Shown: positions 1 to 6,634 of the stretch, piece by piece | Layout of the letters: every line of letters starts with the position of its first letter | How positions within the stretch are numbered: the first letter of the stretch is position 1 | Notes under the pieces: model-generated | The model's input: only the letters and a program-made list of their open reading frames with translations | Databases searched by the model: none | Told to the model about the DNA's origin: nothing | Source of the DNA: Jidongwangia harbinensis | Lineage (GTDB): Bacteria; Actinomycetota; Actinomycetes; Mycobacteriales; Micromonosporaceae | DNA length: 64,000 bases | Assembly: GCF_020216025.1 (NCBI RefSeq) | Contig: NZ_JAIWNC010000013.1 | Location: 62,001 to 126,000 of the forward strand | Direction: 5' to 3' | Position numbers and translations under genes: made by a program

Positions 1-663
1 CTGAACCTGGCCGGTCACCCCGACGGTGCGTCGCCGCGGTTCGGCAGCTGCCATCTGCTGTTGCGGCCGGAGGTGTCGCGGCGGGCCACGTTCAGTCACG
101 GCGACAGCGTCACCGAACCCACCGTGGTCGGCACCGTGGACGCCTTCGGCGGGATCTGGGCGGCGCTGCTCGACGAGGTCGCCCGGACCGGGTCGGCGCT
201 GGGCCGGGCCGCCGCGTCGCCGCAGCAGTGGGTGGCGTCGCTGTCCGCGCCGCCGGCCGGCGCCGGCCGCGCCCTCGACGACTACGTCGAGGCACAGGTC
301 CACGGCGGGGTCGACCTGGGCGCCGACGTCACCGCGGTGGTCGCCGACCCGTCCCTGCGGGGTACGCCCACCGGTGACCTGCTGGCCCGGCTGGCGCCGC
401 GGCTGCGGTGGCATCCCGGGTTCGTGCTGGGCCCGGACGAGTTCCCGGAGGACCTGCGCGGCCCGGTGGCGCCGCGGCTGGCGCGGTTCGTCGCGGACCG
501 CTACCGCACCGGGCACCTGGACGCCGCCGTGGTGGGGCGGGCCGCCCGGTCGGTGGTACGCGAGCCGGGCCGGTGGGACCGGTGGGGGCCGCCGGCCGAG
601 GTGCTGCAACAGCTGAAGTACCTGTGGCACATTCTGGTGCTGCGCGGCCGGCCCGCCGGCTGA
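1..663 (+). CDS. DUF3626 family protein, C-terminal part (5' end outside window)
   Basis: The frame is open from base 1, so the gene starts upstream of the window; about 220 residues are visible, to a TGA at 661-663. The segment reads PRFGSCHLLL, then a stretch with DDYVEAQVHG and VADPSLRGT, then WHPGF, a pattern I recognise from memory as DUF3626, an actinobacterial family of unknown function. The internal ATG near 61 is not the true start, because the conserved residues continue in front of it. No function can be inferred. The next gene lies on the opposite strand, 10 bp away, so the two converge. Confidence 0.75.
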   Translation: MNLAGHPDGASPRFGSCHLLLRPEVSRRATFSHGDSVTEPTVVGTVDAFGGIWAALLDEVARTGSALGRAAASPQQWVASLSAPPAGAGRALDDYVEAQVHGGVDLGADVTAVVADPSLRGTPTGDLLARLAPRLRWHPGFVLGPDEFPEDLRGPVAPRLARFVADRYRTGHLDAAVVGRAARSVVREPGRWDRWGPPAEVLQQLKYLWHILVLRGRPAG

Positions 664-673
664 CCGGCGCGGA

Positions 674-1036
674 TCAGCCGGGCAGCTGCAACGCGGCCCG
701 GACCAGTTCCAGCGCCGCCTCCGGGGCCACGCCGAGGTTCCGGGTGGTCTCCGCGTACCGCTGGGCGGCCCGCTGCGCCTCCGCCGGGGTGCGCGCCGCG
801 CGGGCGGTGACCACCGTCCCGGCCCGGCCGCGGGTCTCCACCAGCCCGCCCTGTTCCAGTTCCCGGTAGGCGCGGGCCACCGTGTTCACCGCCAGGCCCA
901 GGTCGGCGGCGAGGCGGCGCACCGGCGGCAGTTTCGCCCCGGCCGGCAGCGCACCGTCCGCGGCCAGTTCGGCGATCCGCAGCCGCACCTGCTCGTACGG
1001 CGGCACCGGCGAGTCGGCGTCCAGGTGAATGTCCAT
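674..1036 (-). CDS. GntR family transcriptional regulator (short, YtrA-like)
   Basis: A 120-residue protein that is almost entirely an N-terminal winged helix-turn-helix. PVPPYEQVRLRI opens the domain, KLPPVRRLAADLGLAVNTVARAY is the recognition region and GLVETRGRAGTVV the wing. The short C-terminal helical tail (about residues 75-120) is too small for a FadR or HutC ligand domain, which places it with the YtrA-type GntR regulators. It starts with ATG only 5 bp after the stop of the MFS transporter gene, so the two are one transcript and the regulator probably controls its own transporter operon. The ligand is unknown. Confidence 0.9.
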   Translation of the reverse strand: MDIHLDADSPVPPYEQVRLRIAELAADGALPAGAKLPPVRRLAADLGLAVNTVARAYRELEQGGLVETRGRAGTVVTARAARTPAEAQRAAQRYAETTRNLGVAPEAALELVRAALQLPG

Positions 1037-1041
1037 GCTGC

Positions 1042-2421
1042 TCACAGCACCCGCGGCGGGGTGTTGCCGACCGCCACGATGGCGCGCCGGATCGGCACCA
1101 GTGCCAGCAGGACGCCACCGACGACGAAGAACACCACCAGTGACACGATGCCGATCCGGTAGCTGTTGGTCAGCTGGAACACCAGCCCGAACGCGAGCGG
1201 CCCCAGCCAGCTGGTGCCCTTGTCGCTGATCTCGTAGAAGCCGTAGTACTCGCCCTCCTTGCCGTCCGGGATGAGCTGGGAGAACAGGCTGCGGCTCAGC
1301 GCCTGGCTGCCGCCGAGGACCAGCCCGATCGCGGCGCCCAGCAGCATGAACGGCACCGGTTCCCCGGCCGGCAGCCAGAACGCGCCGAGCATCACGGCCA
1401 GCCACAGCGCCAGGCTGAGCAGGATCGTCTTGCGGGCCCCGATCCGGCCGGCCAGCGCCCCGAGCAGCAGCGCACCCCCGAACGCCAGGAACTGCACGAT
1501 CAGGATCGTCATGATCAGGACGGTCTGCCCGAGTTTCAGTTCCTCGCTGCCGAACTGGCTGGCCAGGGCGATGACGGTCTGGATGCCGTCGTTGTAGATC
1601 AGGTAGGCGCCGAGGAAGAACAGGGTCAGCGGGTACGCCCGCATCTGCCGGACGGTGCGGCCCAGTTGCCGGAACCCGTCGGTCAGTACGTTGCCACCGG
1701 CGGCGGACTGCGCCGCGGCCGGTGGGTGTTCCCGCAGCCAGCGCAGCGGCAGCAGGGTGAACGCGGCCCACCACACCCCGGCCGACACGATGCACCAGCG
1801 GGCCAGGTCCAGGGTGCGCTGGTGGTCGCCGTCCACCGACAGCGCCTGCACCACGCCCAGGTTGAGCAGCAGCAGCACCCCGCCGCCGAGGTAGCCCAGC
1901 GCCCAGCCGCGGCTGGACACCCGGTCGCGGTCGTCCGGGCCGGCCAGCCGCGGCAGGAACGAGTGGTACACCACCACCGCGGCGCCGAACGCGATGTTCG
2001 CGATCAGGAACAGCGCCCCGCCCAGCAGGTACCGCTCGCCGGTCACGAACGCCATCGCGACGGTGGCGCCGGCGCCGGTGAACGCGGCCCCGGCCAGCAG
2101 CGGCTTCTTGCGCGGCACCCGGTCGGCGACCGCGCCCATCACCGGCAGCACGAACACCGTCAGCAGCACCGACAGCGACACCAGGTACGCGAAGTAGGAG
2201 CCGGCGGCGACCGTGATGCCCAGCGGGTGCACCCGGCCGTCGCACTCGTCGGCGCCCAGCTCACAACCGGCGGCCAGCTCGGTGATCGTGGTCAGGAACG
2301 GGCCCAGGAACACCGTGATGACGGTGGTGGAGAACGCGCTCTGCGCCCAGTCGTACAGATACCAGCCGGTGCGTGCCTGGCGGGTACTGGCCGGTGCGGC
2401 GGGTGTGTCGGTTGCGGCCAT
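1042..2421 (-). CDS. MFS transporter, UMF1 (ATG22-like) family
   Basis: A 459-residue membrane protein with about 12 hydrophobic segments. The N-terminal GWYLYDWAQSAFSTT is the signature of the UMF1/ATG22 branch of the major facilitator superfamily, and the loop DRVPRKKPLL between the second and third segments is the MFS motif-A region. A Cys-containing extracytoplasmic loop (CELGADECDG) follows the first helix. Family members are proposed effluxers of small molecules; the substrate cannot be read from the sequence. It is first in an operon with the GntR gene. The 115 bp upstream (2422-2536) presumably hold its promoter. Confidence 0.9.
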   Translation of the reverse strand: MAATDTPAAPASTRQARTGWYLYDWAQSAFSTTVITVFLGPFLTTITELAAGCELGADECDGRVHPLGITVAAGSYFAYLVSLSVLLTVFVLPVMGAVADRVPRKKPLLAGAAFTGAGATVAMAFVTGERYLLGGALFLIANIAFGAAVVVYHSFLPRLAGPDDRDRVSSRGWALGYLGGGVLLLLNLGVVQALSVDGDHQRTLDLARWCIVSAGVWWAAFTLLPLRWLREHPPAAAQSAAGGNVLTDGFRQLGRTVRQMRAYPLTLFFLGAYLIYNDGIQTVIALASQFGSEELKLGQTVLIMTILIVQFLAFGGALLLGALAGRIGARKTILLSLALWLAVMLGAFWLPAGEPVPFMLLGAAIGLVLGGSQALSRSLFSQLIPDGKEGEYYGFYEISDKGTSWLGPLAFGLVFQLTNSYRIGIVSLVVFFVVGGVLLALVPIRRAIVAVGNTPPRVL

Positions 2422-2536
2422 CGGGGTTCGCGCTCCAGCGGTTCGGGCTCACGGTGCGACACATGATGTCACCCCCGGTGTGCCCCGGAACCGGCCGTCC
2501 GGCCGATTACCCCGCAGGCGTGTCCCGGGCGGTGGC

Positions 2537-3127
2537 TCAGTGGCCGTGTTCGGACCACCAGCGGGCCAGAGCGCTGGTCGCCGGGTCGTCGGACGCGGCC
2601 AGCGCCGCCCACGGGTCCACCCCGGGCGGCAGGTCGGCGGCGGCGTACTCGGCGAGTTCCTGCGGGTGCACCGGCAGGACCGGGCCGGCGTCGAGGGGTG
2701 CGGCGCCGACCAGGCCGAGGCTGCCGGTGTCGATCCACGGGAACCCGTCCACCGGTTCCGGCAGCGGGCCCACGTCGACCGCCGCCGGGAACACCGCCGC
2801 CGGGTCGGTGCCGGTCTCCGCGACGGCGTCCGGGTCGGCGCCCACCGGCCCCAGGAGCGGCTGCGCCGCGGGCGCGGCGGACGCGGTCTCCGGTTCCGGG
2901 TGCGGCCCGGCCTCCGGCCACGGCTGCGGTTCGGGACCGCCGCCGTGCTCGAACACCGGTCCGGGCACGTCGGGCACGTCGGGCACGTCGGGCACGTCGT
3001 CCAGGAAGTCGGGCCCGGCCGGCAAGCCCAGCGGGTCGTCGCCGCCGGGCGGCGCCACGTCGTCGGGGCCGTCCTCGAAACCGTCGCCGTCGTCGTCGGG
3101 GTGGTCCGGCCAGCCGTACTCGCTCAT
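2537..3127 (-). CDS. acidic, proline-rich protein of the dynamin operon
   Basis: A 196-residue, strongly acidic protein with many Asp, Pro and Gly residues and no obvious membrane segment. A perfect short repeat (VPD three times, DNA about 2970-3000, 9-bp unit) sits in the N-terminal half. The C-terminus, roughly from residue 150, looks more ordered (LPPGVDPWAALAAS, then SALARWWSEHGH). Its ATG overlaps the stop of the upstream GTPase gene (ATGA at 3124-3127), so translation is coupled. I do not recognise a family. Its place as third gene beside two IniA/IniC-like GTPases suggests an accessory partner, by inference only. Confidence 0.8.
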   Translation of the reverse strand: MSEYGWPDHPDDDGDGFEDGPDDVAPPGGDDPLGLPAGPDFLDDVPDVPDVPDVPGPVFEHGGGPEPQPWPEAGPHPEPETASAAPAAQPLLGPVGADPDAVAETGTDPAAVFPAAVDVGPLPEPVDGFPWIDTGSLGLVGAAPLDAGPVLPVHPQELAEYAAADLPPGVDPWAALAASDDPATSALARWWSEHGH

Positions 3128-4947
3128 GGGTTCTCCCTGCCCTCCGGCGCGGCCACGGGCGTCTGCGCCCGGACCCGCGCCAGCACGTCGTCGACCTGCC
3201 GCATCCTCGCCCGCACCGCGTCGCGGTCGGCCTGCGCCTCGGCGCGGCGCCGGGCCCGCCCGGCCGCGTCCTCCGCGGCCGCCGCGTCCAGGTCCGCGAT
3301 GTGCGCGTCCAACTGCTTCAGCCGCCGCTCCACCGCGTCGTCCACCGCCACCGACAGCGCGTACTGCAGATCGGTGAACCGGTAGGAGATCTCGTCGGCG
3401 AGCGCCGCCCGCGCCTCGGCCAGCACGTCCCGCAGCCAGGCCCGGGCCTGCTGGCGGTCGGTCTGCACCCGCCGCCGGTACAGCACGTACCCGCCGGCGG
3501 CCAGGCCCAGCCCCACCCCGGCGACCGGCACCAGCAGCCCACCGGCGGCGATCCCGCCCGCGCCGAGCACCGACGCGCCCAGCATCGCGCCGCGCCCGGC
3601 CAGGAACGCGATGCCGCCCGCCGACACCGCGATCAGCACGTTGTCCGCCGACGACTCCCGCTGCGGCGCCGCGGCCAGCGCGTGCCGCAGCGTGGCGTTG
3701 AGCCGGCCCAGCACCCCGGCCAGTTCGTCCGGGCCGAACACCTCCGCCAGCACCTTCTCGCCGACCTGCCGGAAGGTGACCTCCAGGTCGTGCGACAGGC
3801 CCACCGCGACCGCCTGCAACTCGGTGTCCACCGCCTGCGGCAACGCGGCCAGGGCGGCGCCGCGGGCGGCGTCGATGCGGGCGGTGAAGTCGGACTGCAC
3901 CGCGGCCACCCGGGTCCGCAGCAGACCCACCACCTCCACCCGGGCCCGCTGGATCTCACTTCCCAGCAGCAGCGTCCACTGCCGCGACTCGGTGCGTTTG
4001 CGGGCGGCCAGCCCGGCGCGTTCGGCGCGGACCCGGGCCACGTCCGCCGGGTCCGCCTCGGTGGCCGCCATCCGCGCCGCCGCGGCCGCCTCCAGCCGCT
4101 GCAGGTCGCCGCGGGCGGCCCGCAGCACGTTGGCCAACTGCAGCTGGTGCCCGCGACCGGCCAGGTCCACCAGGGCGTGCTGCAGGTCGGCGATCCGCGA
4201 CGCGTCGACCAGCGCCGCCGACTCCGCCGGCGCCACGGTCAGCGCCAGCTCGGCCAGCCGCGCCGACACCGGGAACCAGCCGGCGTCGGCGAACCGGGGG
4301 GCGTGCGCGCGCAGCAACGCCCGGTTGTCCTCGGCGATGCGCCGCCAGCCGCCGAACGCGTCCACCTTGGTCAGCGCGAACACCACCGTGTCGATGCGGG
4401 CGCTGGCCGCCTCCAGGAACGTCAGCTCCGGCTGCGACAGCGGCGCCGACGCGTCCGCCACGAACAGCAGCGCCGTCGCCCGGTCCACCGCGTCCAGCGC
4501 CACCGCGGTGTGCGCCGGGTCCAGGCCGCCGACGCCCGGGGTGTCGAGCAGGCTCACGTACTGCAGCAGCGGCGCCGGGTGGGTCACCTCGATGCGGCGG
4601 GCCCGGCCCGGCCCGGTCGCCCACCCGGCCAGGTCGGCCAGCGGCACGTCCACCGGTTCCGGTGCGCCCGGCACCCACGCCACGGCCGCCGCCGCGCCGG
4701 GACGGAAATGCAGGTAGGTGCTGGTCGCCACGGCGGCGTCCACCGGCGACAGGCCGGGCACCCCGAGCAGCGCGTTCAGCAGCGAACTCTTGCCGCGTTT
4801 CGTCTCGCCGACCAGCACCACCGACGGGCGGGTCAGCTGCCGGCGGCGCAGGTCGGCCAGGTCCGCGCCGGCGTCCGGGTCCAGCGTGCGCACGTACGCG
4901 CAGGTGTCGCGGACCGCGGTGTCCAGGGCGGCGGTGAGGTCGGTCAT
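3124..4947 (-). CDS. dynamin-like GTPase with membrane hairpin (IniA-like)
   Basis: A 607-residue protein. The GTPase domain is N-terminal: P-loop GETKRGKSS at about 48-56, DTPG at about 135-138, and the specificity motif TKVD. A long helical region follows. Two adjacent hydrophobic segments (roughly residues 470-535, including GGLLVPVAGVGLGLAAGGYV) end at YRRR, then a charged coiled-coil tail. This GTPase, helical bundle and membrane hairpin order is that of bacterial dynamin-like proteins. Length and partner resemble mycobacterial IniA, a membrane-fission GTPase linked to cell-wall stress; Streptomyces DynA/DynB are the alternative relatives. The start is the ATG overlapping the stop of the upstream GTPase gene (4944-4947). 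Confidence 0.85.
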   Translation of the reverse strand: MTDLTAALDTAVRDTCAYVRTLDPDAGADLADLRRRQLTRPSVVLVGETKRGKSSLLNALLGVPGLSPVDAAVATSTYLHFRPGAAAAVAWVPGAPEPVDVPLADLAGWATGPGRARRIEVTHPAPLLQYVSLLDTPGVGGLDPAHTAVALDAVDRATALLFVADASAPLSQPELTFLEAASARIDTVVFALTKVDAFGGWRRIAEDNRALLRAHAPRFADAGWFPVSARLAELALTVAPAESAALVDASRIADLQHALVDLAGRGHQLQLANVLRAARGDLQRLEAAAAARMAATEADPADVARVRAERAGLAARKRTESRQWTLLLGSEIQRARVEVVGLLRTRVAAVQSDFTARIDAARGAALAALPQAVDTELQAVAVGLSHDLEVTFRQVGEKVLAEVFGPDELAGVLGRLNATLRHALAAAPQRESSADNVLIAVSAGGIAFLAGRGAMLGASVLGAGGIAAGGLLVPVAGVGLGLAAGGYVLYRRRVQTDRQQARAWLRDVLAEARAALADEISYRFTDLQYALSVAVDDAVERRLKQLDAHIADLDAAAAEDAAGRARRRAEAQADRDAVRARMRQVDDVLARVRAQTPVAAPEGRENP

Positions 4948-6440
4948 CGGCCGGCCCCGGTCCGCAGCGACTGCGCCAGCAGGTGGAAGCCGCGGTGCGC
5001 GACCTGCGCCACCCGCGACTGGGCCGGCCCGGCGCCGGCCACCGCGTACACCCGCCACCGGTTCGCGGCCTGCACCGCCGCCTCCGCCAGCTGCCCGGCC
5101 GGGGCCTGCGGCAGCCGCAGGATCCACCGCGGGTCGTCGGAGGTGGCCAGCCGGATCAGTTCCTGCTCCCAGGGCTGCGGCATCGGCACCGCGCCGGTGG
5201 CCACCCGCTGCGCCACCTCCAGCAGCCGCAGCCGGTGGTACGCGGGGTCGCGCAGCAGCCGTTCCACCGCGTCGCGCAGCGCCTCCGCGTCGGCGCGGCC
5301 CACGGTGTGCCCGGCGAGGCGTTCCAGCCGGGCCAGCGCCCACCCCGCCTTGATCGCGTCCGAGCGCCAGGTGAACGTCTCCTGCAGGGTGTGCCGCAGC
5401 CGGGGGAAGCCGGACGCCGCGACCAGCCGCCGCACCAGTTCCCCGGTGCCCAGCTGCGGCTCCGCGGTCAGCTGCGCGATGGCGAACCCGACCCCGTACA
5501 GGTCCAGCAGCGCCAGCAGCCGTTCCCGGCGGGCCGCGTCCACCGGCGCCGGCCGGGTCCGGAACAGGTCCACCGACGCCAGCAGCAGCGGCAGGTCCGG
5601 TGCCTGCGCCAGCCGGCCCAGCGCCGCGCAGTCCGCCGCGGTCAGCCGGCCCGCCTCCCCGGTCTCGGCGAGCAGCCCCACCACCGGCACCACCTCGCCG
5701 ACGCACCGCGACAGCAGTGCCTGCTGCTGCGCGGCCAGCGGCTCGGCCACCGGCCACGGGTCCGCCGCCCCGCCGACCAGCGTGTCGACCTTGCCGAACA
5801 CGCCGAGCGCGTTGATCGGGGTGGACGCCAGCCGCGCGGACGACGCCCGGAACGCCTCCAGCGCGCGCACGTCGTCGGCGCGCACCGCCTGGGTGAACAC
5901 GTACACCACCGCCTCCGCGGCGGCCACCTCCGACGCGGACGCGGCGTCGATGCCGGCGTCGAACGGCGCGGTACCGACCGCCTCCTCGGCGCGGGCGCTG
6001 ACCCCGGTGTCCGCGGACGCCAGGCCCGGGGTGTCCACCACGGTCAGGTCCCGCAGCCGGGCACTGGTCAACATCACGTCCACGTACGCCACCCGGCCCG
6101 CCGGCACCCCCAGACGCTGCGGGATCATGCCGTCGTCGTCCAGCGGCAGGCTGCTGCGGCCGCCGTCGCGCGACACCACGTCGACCCGGTCGGCCGGCCC
6201 GTACCGGAACCGGGTCACCACCCGGGTGCACTCACCGGCCGCGGTGGGCGCCACCCGCCGCCCGATCAGCGCGTTGACAAGTGTCGACTTTCCGGCTTTC
6301 AACCGGCCCGCGATCGCCACCCGCAGCGGCTCATGAAGACGAACGCCGATGTGTCGTACCTGATCAGCGACCTCCGGCGCGACCACCGCGACGATCTCGT
6401 CACACAGGGTCGCGACCCGGCCGGACAGCGTGCCGGTCAC
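4944..6440 (-). CDS. dynamin-like GTPase (IniC-like), first gene of operon
   Basis: A 498-residue GTPase. P-loop GRLKAGKST is at 45-53, the switch-II motif DTPG at 136-139, and GKVD is the likely specificity motif. The rest is helical, with no convincing membrane segment, so it probably acts with the membrane-anchored GTPase encoded next. The length (mycobacterial IniC is about 490 residues) and the paired arrangement support an IniC-like or DynB-like role, with the two proteins forming a hetero-oligomer at the membrane. The ATG lies 17 bp from a 25-bp dyad (6457-6481) that is a good candidate operator. Confidence 0.85.
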   Translation of the reverse strand: MTGTLSGRVATLCDEIVAVVAPEVADQVRHIGVRLHEPLRVAIAGRLKAGKSTLVNALIGRRVAPTAAGECTRVVTRFRYGPADRVDVVSRDGGRSSLPLDDDGMIPQRLGVPAGRVAYVDVMLTSARLRDLTVVDTPGLASADTGVSARAEEAVGTAPFDAGIDAASASEVAAAEAVVYVFTQAVRADDVRALEAFRASSARLASTPINALGVFGKVDTLVGGAADPWPVAEPLAAQQQALLSRCVGEVVPVVGLLAETGEAGRLTAADCAALGRLAQAPDLPLLLASVDLFRTRPAPVDAARRERLLALLDLYGVGFAIAQLTAEPQLGTGELVRRLVAASGFPRLRHTLQETFTWRSDAIKAGWALARLERLAGHTVGRADAEALRDAVERLLRDPAYHRLRLLEVAQRVATGAVPMPQPWEQELIRLATSDDPRWILRLPQAPAGQLAEAAVQAANRWRVYAVAGAGPAQSRVAQVAHRGFHLLAQSLRTGAGR

Positions 6441-6456
6441 GACGACTCGTCAGCCG

Positions 6457-6481
6457 AGCACACTGTCAGCGACAATGTGCT
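6457..6481. promoter_or_regulatory. 25-bp dyad upstream of dynamin operon
   Basis: AGCACACTGTC, spacer AGC, then GACAATGTGCT: the arms match at 10 of 11 positions. It begins 17 bp before the first dynamin start codon in the divergent intergenic region. Its size and symmetry suit a dimeric repressor. The regulator is unknown; the LuxR-type protein encoded divergently is one candidate. Confidence 0.6.
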
Positions 6482-6521
6482 GACCACGGCCGTCGTCCGC
6501 ATGCCTGCCATACCCTCCCGG

Positions 6522-6557
6522 TGTGGTGCGGCAAGCGGCGACGCCTGCCGCACCACA
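6522..6557. promoter_or_regulatory. 36-bp perfect inverted repeat in divergent promoter region
   Basis: TGTGGTGCGGCA and TGCCGCACCACA are perfectly complementary 12-bp arms separated by 12 bp. The dyad lies between the divergent dynamin operon and the LuxR-type gene, ending 77 bp before the GTG start of the latter. It may be the binding site of that regulator; a transcribed hairpin is the alternative. Confidence 0.6.
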
Positions 6558-6634
6558 GACTACGGACACCGACGACACGCAGGATCCCGAGTTCGTGCCA
6601 CGTGCCGCGAACCGGCGACAAGGAGGAGGACGCG

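Noticed and set aside
674..2245. A 523-residue - strand frame joining the GntR protein to Arg/Gly-rich sequence
   Set aside because: Only the last 120 residues are real; the rest is an out-of-frame reading of the MFS gene.
2698..6336. A 1212-residue + strand frame over the dynamin operon
   Set aside because: It is a high-GC shadow, Arg/Gly/Pro-rich with no domain, opposite two genes with clear GTPase motifs and coupled starts.
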